Positions 22,336 to 35,779 of a stretch of DNA of 64,000 nt are shown here, piece after piece (positions within the stretch are counted from its first letter, which is position 1; each line of letters begins with the position of its first letter). Origin of the DNA: Marisa cornuarietis (taxonomy: Eukaryota; Mollusca; Gastropoda; Architaenioglossa; Ampullariidae); assembly GCA_004794655.1 (NCBI GenBank), contig SMMW01000622.1, forward strand, positions 7,005,501 through 7,069,500. Reading direction: 5' to 3'. The position numbers and the translations under genes were made by a program. The notes beneath the pieces are model-generated. The model did not search any database and had not been told where the DNA came from. It saw nothing but the letters and a program-made list of their open reading frames with translations.

Positions 22336-24987
22336 CTACACCATGAAGACCGCAAGACTGCCAAAGAAAGTTAGAATTGCCACTTCCGGCTTCAGCCATG
22401 GTGAACCACCGAGGGGTCCCTGCAAAGTAGGTAAAAAGACAAATAAACTAACAAGCGTTTACATACTCTGCATAAAAGAAATTGTGAGAGACCTGCAAAC
22501 AAAATCTATCAGTATTCATACTCAATCTCTCTCACGTGCAACTATGCAAGGTAAATAACTGGCGAAATCGCGAAATTTTAAGCAGTTAACACTGACAATT
22601 TATTTATATTTCGTTGCTGTATGTTGTTCAAACATTTTCCGATCGATGTAATTAAGAAACGAAATGACCTCAAGTTTTTCTAACCTTTCATGGCATACTT
22701 AACTTAATTTTTAGAAAAAAAAATCTTTCAAAAAACTATAACTCTGCGTCATGTATCGGGAAAACACACTAAAAGCGATTTGAAAAGGGTTGTGTACTGT
22801 ATGTAAAAAGTCTCTGTGTGACGGCAAGGAGCTGGAAATTTGGTGCGATGGAGCACAAAGTGTGTGTTGATGAGAAAATAGCAATGTTACTTGCTACAAT
22901 AATTGCTTAATAATTACGAAGAAACTACCACAAAGACCTTACCATCTTGAATAAAAATATGTGGCGAAGAAATGTCCTGCATTAGGTACTAATAGTCTAG
23001 CTGCTACGTTCTGAGAATTCAAACAGACTTCAAGAGCCATTATACTCGTTACCTTAACTGTAGTGCCAGTGACTGGGCTGGTAGACACTGTGGAGGTGGC
23101 AGTGGAGGTAGGAGTGGAAGTGCCAGTAACAGTTGAACTGGTAACTGTAGTGTTATCAGCTGAAAAATGTTATTAATAAAATTTCCAGAGTGTCTTGGAA
23201 ACTGGGATACGGAAATCGCCCACAATTAAAGGTCTAGAGTCTAGACTTTAACTAACGACGTGTCTCCAGGCACAAACTACTGAAGTAATCAAAAGGGCTT
23301 TATGTACGAGTGTTCAGGAGCATGCAGTAAAGACGGTGGAATCAGAAAGATCAGCTTGGCTAGTGCCCTCCCCTCCGCGAATGGCGATCCTATGGTGTGA
23401 CCTCTACCCCTTTAAAGGTACTGGTCTGCTAACAAGCGACGGACAGACCCTGTGCCAAATATGATGGGCATTAGTCCAGGGCTAATGTGCATAAGCGAAC
23501 TTAAATTGGATGGAAACAAACACAAAAGCATGTCGCGCTTACGATGAAAGCGACTGTTGATTGGCTGTTTGTTTCTAAACAACCAACAGCGGAAGGGAAT
23601 CCCCACCATGATGATGATGATGTCCATTTATAATGCGCAGGTATCCATTCAGAAGAATGCTCATTGCGCAGCAAAAACCAGAAGAGAAGAAAAAAATAAA
23701 ACAACAGGAAAAGAAGAAAATAATAAAGACAGAAGTGGTGCCTGGTTGTCGAAGTCCGACGAGAGATCACCGCAGTTAAGTCCGCTCATAAACAACGACG
23801 TCGGTTCTCGCCAAGCATGAACTCAGCTGAGTCAAGCTTGCGGTTACGTTGGCCAGCTTAAGAAATTGAGTTCGCTTATGCACCTCAGCCACTGTACTTA
23901 AAGTTAGTGAACTTAAGCTTAAGTTCATGTTAAAGTTCGCTTGTGCGAACATGTAATTAACAAAAATCTGAAATCCTTTCGTTTACTACTTTCCCTTGCA
24001 CCACGAACGAGGCGTCAGTCTACATGACACTGTGACTTTCTCACACCGTTTATTGAGCGGCAAAGCTGGTGACGTCAACATTAATGGGCCAGAGGTGTTT
24101 TCCTTACTAACAAAAGTTAACTTGTATTTCGAAACAACGATAAATTTATTTCTAAACAATATTGATGCAACGTCGTTTGCTCTTCAAATAACATGTCTGC
24201 TTAATGAACACTGTTAAGCTTTTTTAATTTAATCCTTTCTCGTTCCAAATATCCCAGTTACAAATTTCATTGGTCACTAAAAGGCTCGTTGGATTTTATG
24301 ATCACTGAATATTAACGGTGTAGGGTGGGAATCAGTTTGTATTTGATGAATTGTCGCCAGCTTCGCTCTCCCAGCAATGGAAACTACACGGATGTGTCGA
24401 TGTTTGCGACGACTGTAGCTGTTGACTCAAGCTGTCGTGGGAAGAAAGAGCTGAGCGAGGCAAATATCAAACACAGCGGGAGATAAGGATTCGGTGTCAC
24501 CGCCACACACAGGCAGCACAACAGTGAGTGGGCTATGTGCGAAACATCCTCGTTGGTTGGCGGGGGGGAGGGGGGAAACCAGGCTAAACCTACGTGGACG
24601 TTCCTGATTGGCCCCTTTCATGTAGGCCTGCGGATCGTCTTTCCCTTACCAAGCAATTACGTGGGGTTTTTCCCCTTTGGAACGAGAAACGATTTTCTAA
24701 AAGCTAAACAGCGTCCATTAAACAGACTTGTTATTTTTCTGCAGAGCAAACTACGTTTAGAAAGCTTTGATAGTAAAGAAAACACCACTGGTCCTGTTCA
24801 TTAGCTGCAGACGGTTAGCAATTGTGTTGTGTGAAGATCAACAGCTTATGACTCTTAAAACGTTTTTATTATTATTAAATACAGGCAGCCATAATTGTTT
24901 TTTCGTGAATTTTCTTAACACGTACTAACCTGCAGCCAAGGTGATGATTAGCAGGGCGAAGATCACAGCAGAGAAAATGGACCTCAT
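22336..24987 (-). CDS. Small secreted mucin-like peptide, probably GPI-anchored (3 exons)
   Basis: Three minus-strand exons join in frame through GT-AG sites: 24930-24987 (start ATG, donor GTTAGT), 23053-23159 (acceptor TTTTTCAG, donor GTAACG) and 22336-22419 (acceptor TACTTTGCAG, stop TAG). Intron phases are 1 and 0. The product is 82 residues. Residues 1-19 (MRSIFSAVIFALLIITLAA) are a clear signal peptide. In the exon-2 part (21-55), 22 of 35 residues are Ser or Thr, with one N-glycosylation sequon at Asn22. Residues 56-67 (GPLGGSPWLKPE) hold small residues suitable as a GPI attachment site. Residues 68-82 (VAILTFFGSLAVFMV) are hydrophobic and end the protein without a cytosolic tail. Once processed it would be a short, heavily O-glycosylated surface peptide, CD52-like in layout only. 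An acceptor CATTGTTTCAG ends at 24996, so an upstream non-coding exon is likely. No homologue is recognised; the function is unknown. Confidence 0.75.
23605..23715 (-). mobile_element. CR1/L2-type LINE 3' tail
   Basis: This matches the 3' tail of the LINE at 20020-21250 almost base for base (TTATAATGCGCAGGTATCC, GAATGCTCATTGCGCAGC). It is severely 5'-truncated and lies in intron 1 of the mucin-like gene. Confidence 0.75.
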
Positions 24988-25086
24988 TGTGAAGACTGAA
25001 ACAATGACACACTGTGAATATTTTTGTGCATAGTATCAGCATCAACATTAGCATGGAAATGCAACAACACAAAGCAGGCGGATGGT

Positions 25087-25263
25087 TTTAACGCTGAGCC
25101 AGCAACTAAGCCTATATCACGGCAAGGCAGCCAGCCCTGTAAACAGATACCACATGCAGAGAAAGAACAGCGTGCGTGAGACGAGAGCTGAACACAAGAC
25201 AGCCAACCTTTACTCAGTTTACTGTATTGGTGACAGGCGCTAACCGTTGCGCCACCGCACCGC
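25087..25263 (-). mobile_element. tRNA-derived SINE, family S2
   Basis: On the minus strand: GGTGGCGCAACGGTTAGCGC (A box), TTGTGTTCAGCTCTCGTC (B box), then CACGCTGTTCTTTCTCTGCA and ATCTGTTTACAGGGCTGGCT. The same order and wording occur at 53895-54085. It lies just upstream of the first coding exon of the mucin-like gene. Confidence 0.8.
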
Positions 25264-25269
25264 CGCACA

Positions 25270-28200
25270 GCAACACAAGGAAAGCATTAAGTGATTAAGA
25301 TGTAAAAGTACGATAACAATCCTAATTAGTAATGGAATTAGTAGACTACTAACTTGGAATAGCATCAGTAGTAAAAGGCTGAGTAGATCGGCTCTACTTG
25401 ATTTTATTTTTATGTTGTGGTCACTGTTTCGATTTGGATATCAGTACAGGATCTGCGTTTATCTCTGTTGCATTTTTCTCCTCACGTATTGTTTTTATTT
25501 GGATTGTGAATAATAAATATTGTGTATGATGTTTTCTACTATGAGTACTCCCTTCTCGAATAAGGACTTTGTTAAACCTCTGGGAAAATTGGGAGTTGGG
25601 TTTAAATTTTTAATTACGCTGCCGGTTATAAAAAGAGAGCTGGTGTCAAAATAGCACCCTGACGCACGTACAAACACACAATCATCCCAGATCAAAGGAC
25701 TGAGGTTGGTTATCCGGGTAAACAATGGTGGGCATGTGCCACTGCGTAGTGGCACAAGCTGTGGTTGTTGACTGCTCGTCTCTGACAACACACCACGGCG
25801 TGTCACACGCTTTCAGATGCACGTCGAACAGTCAAAAGGTTTTCATTACGCATGAGTGCCGGTCATGGGACACTCTGCCACGCACGACTTGCTTGCTATG
25901 TGTCGCATCCTGACAGTCACGCTAGGTGGCTTTCTTTCTTTACTTTCCTTGGTCTTACCATCTAGTGGTGATCTCGCAACGTCGGGGAGTTGGTCGTTGA
26001 AGGAGAGGGATGGGGAGGAAACTAGGGTTGGCTGACATGGGAGGTGTACAAAAAAAGTCTGAAATTGCCGGTTTTAAATGCAATCCGAATGGGCTGAATA
26101 GTCAAAATGCCACTTAAGACAGGCGGCTGAGAACTCATTTTCAAGACCTTCACATGCCCAATACTCAAACGTGAACAGACCCGGAAGAACTCCCAGTCGC
26201 CAGTATTGTAAGCATCGCTGATTTCTCAATAGACTTGTGAAAGGTGTTCTATCGCTCTGCCTTCTTCCGACTTCTCTCAACCAATCGTTGAGTGCTTATC
26301 CGTTGCACACTTTCTTTACCATGTTCCCGGATTTGAATTTTAACAGTTGACGCCGCTCAATGAGCACACACACACACACAAAAACCGCCCTCGTGCATAT
26401 TAGCTCAAGAAAAGAGGGTCTACAAATTCAATCGACCTATGCAGTTTTCATGATCCGGGAAGAAGCAAAACAGCATCCAGAGGATATAGTGACGTTTCTG
26501 CACTGCTGTTATGGACGTCGAGATAATACCGCTGAACTGAACTGGATCATGCTGAGATCCGAGCCGATGACACTCGATTTTCACCTTTGCCACTGCTCTA
26601 CCACGTGCCTAATGGTTTGAAAGTTTTAGTCTAATGTACACCTTTGCCAACAGGTTTATTTTTACTTAGCTTGAATATGCTCATAGTTTTGTCTCGAAAC
26701 GAAAAGCCACGCCCTTTCGGTACCTAGTGCGCGCGCCTTGTACAATCATCGGGGACTAACCTTGGAGACACAGTTACGTCCACAAGCTCAACTGTGGCGT
26801 ACAATTTACCTTTCTGCGCCAATTAAACTGATGCAAACGATTTCGACAAGACTGGAGATAAACGAGAAATGCCTTCCATGGTCTAAGTCCAACAAAAGGC
26901 CTTTCACTGTCAAACGTGATCCTGCCTCCTGCTTTGTCAGTCGAGCTGGGGAGGTTAATTACCTTCTGCGCTATTGTCGTCTGGCACACGAGACATCATA
27001 GTGAGCAGCATTCCACCAGCTAGAGCAGACGTGAAGTTTCCACGACTCTCCATAATTATCCCCCGTCGCTTGAAATGCGACGGTGAAAGACACAGCAACA
27101 GTACGATGCGACAACCGCAACAGTATTTAGAAAGTTACAATTTCACGATAAGTGAATGCTTTGCAGCGTAGGTGAGCAGATAGGTATGGGGGTGGGGGTG
27201 TAAAGGGAAGTCGCCCCATACAGAGTCTAACAACTTAGGACCAGTCGATCAGAGATATTGTAAACGAAAACTAGCCAAGTTACTGAGATAACCCAAAGGA
27301 AATATTTTCTATGCGACCTGGTTGCACAAACATGCAACATACAAAAAAGCGCCCGAGGAAGCAACTTACAGCATCCAAAAGAAATGTCCATATCTTTACA
27401 AAGAGTTCTTAGCCCTACCCAAGCAATGAACAGCATTTTGATGCACTGTTTTGTCATTGACATTTTCCACGCATTTGACTGTTGTTTTTTTTTTTTTTTG
27501 GACAACGAAGCCCTGCATGGCGTAAATGTCCTTCTTGGCGCCCAAGGATACAACATTCAAATGCTAACCAGCCTTGGTCTCCTCTACAGCCGATGAGGTA
27601 TTTGACTCAACACGCAAAGCCCCAAAGCCGATGGGGTGTCCCCACGCCACCAAGACTGTCAGGTCACGGTGCTTCAGACCTTTCTCAACAGTGCTTTAAT
27701 TGCGTTGGAATATCGTAAGGTGGGCGACGGCGTCCGAGTTTACTGTCCACACATCTCGAGCATTTAGTGCAGATAACGCGGGGAGCTTCCAAGTTTGTAT
27801 TCAGTGGATGGAGGTGTGTCTGTGTGTGTGTGTGTGTGTTGATAATAAAGCGCGCGCGTGTTTATCCGTGTGCGTGTTGTGATGGCAGCTGCGTCCAGGG
27901 ATCTACGTTGTGTTGGCTCAGTATTGCATCTATTACAGATTTTTATCGCAAATGCAAAAACTTCGCTGTCAACGGCAGTTACAGACAGAAATCATACAAA
28001 CGCATCGTGGGGAGTGAGTGGGTGGGGGATTTGAGGAGGAATCGTAGATAACAAAGCTTCCTAAGTCTGTAGCCTAGGGGGGGGGGTTCGTCAAAGATGC
28101 TACACTGGTGTGAAGGTCGCTTTCAAATGTTTCAATGCTATCAGAATTGCACAATCTTTCCCCTTTAGGCGCTGACTCGATCGCGCTCCACCTACGGATG

Positions 28201-28908
28201 TGACTGTACAAAGGAGTAGAACATTTTCCAGTCGAACAGAAATAACACTAGCTGGAAAAGTTTAGGACCGGTTGAACGCAGTTGCTTAGGTATTAACTAT
28301 ACCGTTTTCTAATAGATTCACAAGTTTTCCCTTGTAAGCTCCTTCTCTAGTTTTAATTAAGAATGTTGACAAAATGTAGATATCTTAATCAAACGAGCAA
28401 AATTTCAAATTTTCTCCTTATTTGGAAACGATCTAATAATCAGGAAGCAATGCACTCAGAGTACGCCATTCAATCTGTTTCCGGCTTCGTGTCTTGTCTT
28501 CTTTCTGTTTACTAGCAACTCTAGTGTCCAAATATTCTGTTTACGTTTGCGTCGGTTGTGGCCAACGACCTTGGACGTCACGGTCCCTTCTCGCAGGGGA
28601 AAGACATGACACAGACTGGAGGGTCGGGGAGGGAGAGGAGGCTTGCGATGGCAGCCGCAGTGCATTGTGGGCTAGGCGTGGTCGTGTCAGTGGGCGGCTT
28701 GGGGCTGAAGGCGACGATCGCGTGTGTCCCTCCACTACCCCACCCCAGCGTCTCGCCAGCGTCCTGTTTTCTACCTGCTTTACATGCTTGCCGCATACGG
28801 GTTCGATTGCTTTTTACTTCGCTGTTGCGGACGTAGATGGCTCCGCTATGTTGACTGAACACAGTTCAAAAAAAGGCCCGAAATAGGTGGAAAAGCTGCA
28901 GTTGCTAA
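25270..28908. other. Gene-poor stretch with a GC-rich patch
   Basis: No gene recognised. Short CA/GT runs lie at about 26365 and 27818. A GC- and CpG-richer patch at about 28555-28830 contains GCAGCCGCAGTGCATTGTGGG. Frames there, up to 130 codons (28494-28886), overlap in several phases and show no domain. Confidence 0.4.
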
Positions 28909-29336
28909 CAGGGCCGCCGAGACCCAGCACGGGCACGGGGCTGACGACCTCGACCGGCCCCTTGTAATTGTAATCGTAAATTATTTCCCCAGTATATAAT
29001 AATATACTTACAATTTGTCAATATGTACATTTCATTCAGTAACGTAACATAGACTGCAAACATTAGGACAAGTGCTCTAAGAGCTACATCACTACTTGAA
29101 CATAGAGTTTACAGGTGAGGGGTTAGTAAATGAGGAAAAATTATGTTAAAGGATCAAACCTTTAGCACCAAGCTCCAAAGAAAATAAAACCCAGAGTGAG
29201 GAATGTTGCAACAACCTTTCCTTAAAAGAAAACAAGAAAGGAAAAGAAAAAGGAAAAAATCCACTGACCAAGGCCTTGCCCTCTTCACAACCGTGGGTCC
29301 GGGTACACCAGACCCCCTGTCCCCCACCGAGGTCTG
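28909..29336 (+). mobile_element. hAT-type MITE, copy 1
   Basis: The element begins CAGGGCCGCCGAGA and ends GAGGTCTG. It is flanked by GTTGCTAA (28901-28908) and GTTGGTAA (29337-29344), an 8-bp target duplication with one mismatch. The interior is non-coding and is shared with the copies at 31128-31536 and 37642-38108. The 8-bp duplication and CAGGG start are those of hAT elements. Confidence 0.8.
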
Positions 29337-29344
29337 GTTGGTAA

Positions 29345-31127
29345 TGCGGATGCGTGTATTAGAGTGAACGTACTGGTTACAGCTTAGATGAAAGTGCACC
29401 TCACATTGAGCGTAGTTTTATTACTGTTAATCGTGTAAGTCCTCCATAAATATATTAGCATTCATTTTAGTGCGCTTCTATCACAATTTTCTTGATAAAC
29501 GGCGGTCACATTGAGTTTTGTATGGCTTTTACGCTCGCTATGAATTACTCAAAGATTTTTTTTTTTTGGAAGATGGGCTGGTTTAGAAACGTATGAAAAA
29601 TTTCCCAGTGCGATAAATATTTTGACATGTCAGTACTACATAATGGTGATAAAATAGGGAACAGATTGTAGACATTCTGGCACATAGACTAACGATGTTC
29701 TAAATTTCCGTGTACAATTTGCTCAGTTATATTCAATATTTTGATCACCATGTCCAGTTGCAGTCCAAAATTTGGAAACAGTTTAAAGCATCTTGTCGGA
29801 TTCACTTACACACCAAAATCAAACATCAAGAACTACAGGACACAGCGAGACAAGAATATCCAAGACTTACGTGGCAGTAGTCAGACAGGAGATCAGCGGT
29901 TAGAGTTGCAAGCTCAGGATGTGGCGCGCAAGGAAATAATACCTCTGTTTCCCGGCAGGTGCGTGACTGTGAAGGTGTGCCCCGCGCAAGGATTTTATAC
30001 CGTCGCTAAAAAAAAGTCCACGAGCATGTCGCCAGGGGAGGAGGGAAGTATAACTGTTTGTAGCTGTGTGTATGTGTGTGTTTGTTGGGGAGGGGGGTAC
30101 GGGTATGGATGAGTATGTGTTTGTAGTTCTGTGTGCTTGTGTTTGAGCAGTTGTTCCCGCGATTTATGCGACATTATGCTACGATATTTATATTTTACAG
30201 CGCAAATCTCTAAAGAGCTTATCACATATATACTGGCTTCCGTGTGCAGGAGACGTGAGCTAGTTTTTTTATATTTATATTGCTTTTCTGCGCTTGTATT
30301 TGTACAAGGGAATGATGGTGGGCCGGGAGTGGCAGGCGTCTGGCCAGGCCGCAGCTTTTATCTGCAAATTTCTGGGCATGCTGGATGCTTGTTTTCTTCT
30401 GTTAGTGATACTGACCACATCGCATACCACACTTTCTCATTGACACGACTGCCACCAACATCAGAAACTTTGGAATTGCCCTTGGGGATAAATAAAGTGG
30501 TATTGTATTGTAAGAAACAACCCCCCGGTCGTCTGTGAAACGCTGCCCAAAAATAAAACGCTTGATTTTTTTTTAAGAACAGTATAAAGTTTACGTATAT
30601 TACCACGTATAGACCAGGGTTGGATATTAAATAGAAAGACATACTTTGTTTTTTTGGGATGGCAATCTAGTCTTTGCATTACACAGGACACAGCGAGTGC
30701 TGTTGACATGTAAGCGATGTGTGATAGGGTAAACCGGTAAAGGTTGTCTTTGCTCTCTGCGTAGAGCGTGTGAGAGTAGACCTCAATTTGCGAAGTAGTG
30801 ACACCGCAAGGGAGAAGTGACTCGCCCCTGGAAATTTCGAATGACTTTACTGATATCGAGACAAAGCCTTCGCCAGTCAGATGCTTCACTCCGGGGTTAA
30901 AAGGGGCAAAAGGTCACTGACACTCCACCAACGGTCCAGCAAAAGCTGTCCACCGACGAAACTGTCACCGGTGATGGTCGTTTATCTACCCCACCCTTGC
31001 TTCCTCCCTACCCGGTTTTTTGTTGAGCCGTGCTTCACACCTTACACCCAGTGCGATGGAGGTCTCTTCTGCGGCAGGCTTAGCATACCTCCCTTTACAC
31101 GTTCAAGGTTTCGGTAACTTTCGTTCG
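29345..31127. other. Non-coding stretch with a LINE-like 3' tail
   Basis: The segment 30470-30520 reads GAATTGCCCTTGGGGATAAA and TAAAGTGGTATTGTATTGT, which resembles a short non-LTR 3' tail (low confidence). A GT-rich run lies at about 30066-30130. No gene recognised. Confidence 0.35.
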
Positions 31128-31536
31128 CCGGCCTGACTAGGCGGGGGGGGGGGGGTAGGGGGATCTCTAGCGTACCCTGGCCCATGGCTGTGAAAGGGAC
31201 TCGGCCTTGGTCAGTGGATTTTTTTCTTTCATCTTTACCTTTTTGTTTTCTTTTAATTAAAGAAAGGTTAACGTAACATTTCTCACTCTGGGGATGTTTT
31301 CTGTGGAGCGAGATTCTTCAAGTTTGATTCTCTAACGTCATGTTTCCTCGTTTACTAACCACTCACATGTTGAAGTAGTGATGTAGATCCTAGTGCAACT
31401 GTCATAATGTTTGCAATCGAATTGTAAGCATATATTATTATATACTGGGAAAATAATTTACGGTTAGAATTCCTAGGGGCCCGGGGCCCGTCGAGGTCAT
31501 GTGCTCCGGGGCCCGTGCTGGCTTTCGGTGGCCCTG
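31128..31536 (-). mobile_element. hAT-type MITE, copy 2 (inverted)
   Basis: Inverted copy of the 28909 element. Read on the minus strand it starts CAGGGCCACCGAAAGCCAGC and ends GTCAGGCCGG. The flanks TTCGTTCG (31120-31127) and CTCGTTCG (31537-31544) are an 8-bp target duplication with one mismatch. It is more diverged than the other two copies. Confidence 0.75.
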
Positions 31537-31544
31537 CTCGTTCG

Positions 31545-34500
31545 TAAAAAGCTTTTGGCACTTTTTGGGGTAAATGGGTGTTTTTGTTTGTTTTTTTTTA
31601 TCTTCCTGTGTTGGAACCACTGATCTAAATAATAAGGAACGGAACTTATCATCTTAAAACACATGAACTTTGCCACACTTGTTCATCCATAATTATTTCG
31701 GGGAAGAAGGGTTTTATGGTTACTTTAGCCAGAAGCTGAGAAGTAGGGTTTTATCAACCAGGAAGCTTGAAAACGTTTTTGTGTGTACCCCACCTTATAG
31801 TATCTTTTATTCAGAACTGGCACAGAAAAGGCTTTTTGTGGGTGTCCTCCCTGTTTGTCATTAATTCTTTCTCTCCGCAGCTCATCGCTTCCTCTATCAG
31901 GCAAACAAGCATGGGTATAGTTAGGTAGATACGCATGAACACACAATTTCTTTGGTATATGTAATGCACACATACTTATGCCACAAACACGCAGACACAT
32001 TACCCTCGCCCCTCCTTAGATATGTTATAGGATACGAAGTGGGTTAAGATTCTTTTTCAAACCCCTGAAGCGTTGGCGTGGCAAATAAAGATGGCTTTCT
32101 GCTCTATAGTGAGTAAACAACAAAAAAGATCTACGACTCTTCTCAGAGAAACTTAGTCGGTTAACGTGTGGGTGTTCCTTACGACACCACCTCTTTCAAA
32201 ACCTGCTACACATTTCACTATCACTGTTGTTTCGTCGAGAGCGCATAGACCCAACATCCATTTGTCCACGTTTTAGTTTCTTCAGCGCCATCTACGGGAC
32301 ATTCTCCTCCAGACAAATGAACATTTCTAACTGCGTTCACAGATACATAGAGAATCGAGGTAGTTTTTTGTTGTTGTTTGTTTTTTGTTGTTTTCTTTTT
32401 CTTGATATCGTCTGTATCTCAGCCCCATCTCTCTTGCTTGCATTTGTATTCTTAGAAGTGGCAGCTAATGGTGCAAAAGCAGTAATTTGAGCCCTTGTAT
32501 TGTCCATAAATTTCGTGGGGCTGTCATCTGCATGCGGGTCATCAATCAATATCCTGCGAACATGATTGTGGTTTCTTGTGCCTAATCACATCTCACAGTA
32601 ATATTTATGTTCATCATAAATTAATTAATTAAAAATATATCGTAAGCAAGGCACTACATTGATTAAACAATAAACATCTTAGATAAATGTGCTAAATATT
32701 TGATATTACAAGTCATACAATAACAGTTATTTGGCTCTTTGGAGCTAGGGTAAGAAACCGGAATACTCAGAAAAAAAACTCCCTGCTATGACTCATTACG
32801 CTACCTGACCGCCCTTAAAATACACCAATGTCAGTGCCATCATTGCCTTTTATTTTTACCACAATCTGAAACTTGTTTTATGAATAAAGTAATATCAAGT
32901 GGTAAATCTTATCCATACTTAAAGTGTTTATTATAATGGGCATTTACCTGTAGGAAAACCTTTTTATATAAGTATGTAATCTATAGCTGTTTATATAATA
33001 TAAATAAATTGACTAAGGCATGACGAGAAAAAGAAAATCTAAAGCGTTTTTGTGAATTTCTTCCTCAGATGATTAGACGATCCTCCGCGGTCGATGAAAA
33101 ACTTCAACCAGTAAAACTTGTCAAGAAAAAGGCATCTACCCGAGAGAACCACAGTAGTCACCAAGTTGTAGTGCCATCTATCGATAACTATTCGTTTACC
33201 ATTCCTCTTCCCCACCCTAAAGAAAAAAAAACTGAGAGGCGGTGGTGTTTGTGATTCAAGTGACCGTAGTAAAGTTCGATCAAATACACTTGTCTTGTTA
33301 GGGGGGAAATAGGTAAAGACGTTTCGCTGTAATGTCTGATCAAGGACAGTCCGATCGCTCATCTGCAGTAGCATCTTGACTTTGGTCTTCATCTACGCAT
33401 CTGTTATAAACTATTAGGAACATCTATTAGGAAAGTAGCATTTATCCACTGTGCGTACCATGGTTAGAAACGTGTCTACCCCCTTGCACAATAACTTTAT
33501 CAAAGTCACATATTCACAAATATATTTCCGGTTAACAAGTCATATTAAGCCAACGTGCTTAAAAATCCCATCTCGATCAAGTAAAGAACACAAGGTCACA
33601 CGAGCATTAGTGTGTGTGAGCACAATAGTCAATGTGCTTAATAGAAGTAGAACTGTATTTGTAAATACACATTTACAACACAGAAATGAATGGAGAAAAA
33701 AAATGCGTTTACTCCATCACGACGAATGTTGCCGGTCTCTTGCGCCAGGCGGCAGCTGCGACTTGCTTGGTCACATGACCTAATCACCAAGGCCCTTCTT
33801 ACCGTTATTCTTAAGTGCCGAAGCGCCAAACCTCCAAAGTGCCCCTGTTGTATTGGAAAATGTTCATACATACATCCAAGTATCCATACGCATGTAGGTC
33901 AGTGCCGGAATAATTGGTTTCATGTGACCACACACTCCTTCAAGCGTGGCCAAACGTTTCACATTTGGTTGGTGGACAATCGGTTTATCTGTATTATATA
34001 GCCCATCAAGTAAACACTTTGCCAAATTTCTTCCATATTTGTCCGGTTAAGAAAAGCCTTTAAAAATGAACGTTTTGAGCCATTCGTCGGTAATCTCCTG
34101 CAGAGGCCTTCTTTCTTGCAAAGGAAAAAAAGTCATTACTTATCGTCATAGCGTTCCAATGACAGTTGCTCGACAGGACATCAAAAGTGTCTGGAGAAAC
34201 CCTTTCCGAACTTTCCTTCCTTCGTGTATTTTTCTTTGAGGTAATCGAAACCATCATAAACTCCATAAGTACGTAGGTTTAAGAAAAATGTTCATTATGA
34301 AGAAAAGACGATTAAAGACATAATGCGTCTGTGGTAAGTTTGTGACAAATATTTTCAAGAACTGTCATTTGTTAGCTACATTCTTTACTGCAAAATCATT
34401 TTACATGTTTCAACAAGTAACTTAGTTCTTGGCAGCAAACTTAAAGCCTACTATTCCACTTTTTTCAATCTTGATAGGAAGAAACTGAAATGTCTTGGTG

Positions 34501-35779
34501 TACTTCATTTAATAATTTATCGACTGTTAATGTATTAAGCTGTCTTAATCTCTACTTTGAACCCACCGAAATGTGGGTAGTTATGACGACCATGGTTATT
34601 AGAAGCGTGTCAAGGCATGTTTTTGTCCTTGGTCATGCCAAGTTAAGGCTATTGTTTGCACGCCATGGCGTGCGGAATTTGTAATGTCTGTACTCAAACC
34701 TCCACTGATTTTACTTTTATAGATAACATGATATTGGGAATGCATGCAAGATAGATACGCATGCGGTTTAGTTCCGAGGATGGTTATCAACCGGCGATTG
34801 AGCTCGAAAAGCTGGTGCGTACATTTTTATCGAATGTGTGTGTGTGTGAGAGAGACAGAACTTGAACTTGAACTCTTTGTTGACATATGGCCATTACTGC
34901 CAATATCACGAGGTGAATCTCGTTCCTTTGCATCCATTTGTAGCACTCTAGTAGTGTAAAAGTTAATTTTTACTCGGACGGCCACCACACTGTCCCTTTT
35001 CACACGCTGGCTGCGTAATAGCCAGCCAGAGCCTGTAATTGTTATTGCGTGTCGCAAGGTCGCCTGACCCTGCCCAGACAGTGAACCGTTGGGACTGTCG
35101 TACACGAACACACACGCATACACACATGCGCACGTACATCCACGCGTACTGACATTCACACACAATCGTCGTACGCGTGCGCACACACACACACACACAC
35201 TTACACACGCTCTCCAACACAATCACACCACGCGTGGACACACCTAGTAAGGTAAGTAAGCTATGGTCAAGTCTGGCCTAGGACCTAGGAAGTGGGTGGG
35301 GGAAACAATATCCCCCATGGTTCAAGGAGAGGTCGGAGCTGCGGGAGAGAAAGGGATGGGTTCTGGAAGGCTCGAGCGGGGAGCGATAAATAGTGTAGTT
35401 TTGAAGTTGTCAGGGCTCTTTGTGATTTGGAAGTGAGAGTGGAGAGAAGGCAGGCTATAGCCGCCGAGTGATCTAATAAAATCGACAGTGTGCAGCAAAA
35501 TTCCATCTTGTGTGTTCTTGTGCAGCATCTAGCCCACCCCTTACGTAGCCATCAGGTACAGACGTGTTGGTTACACACATTTACTTATACTCTCATTCAC
35601 GTGCAGGTATAAACATTCATATATATATATATAGATGAACAATTAAGAGAAATCGTTGTAATGGGGTTCTAAACGTATTACATAGGGTGACATATGTTTC
35701 ATATCTCAATAGTCGTTTTAAAACTGAAACACTTGAATAAGAACCAAGCTAATTGCTTGGTACTGTTTACACTTTTACA
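31545..35779. other. Gene-poor AT-rich stretch
   Basis: No gene or element recognised. CA/GT-rich microsatellite DNA lies at about 34838-34858 and 35095-35205. Frames of 110-131 codons (33039-33392, 33451-33783, 34827-35222) have biased or repeat-driven composition and no domain. Confidence 0.45.

Noticed and set aside
28494..28886. 130-codon frame in a GC-rich patch
   Set aside because: Four overlapping frames are open on both strands, which is expected from GC-rich, stop-poor DNA; no domain recognised.
34827..35222. 131-codon minus-strand Cys/Val-rich frame
   Set aside because: It is the translation of CA/GT microsatellite DNA.
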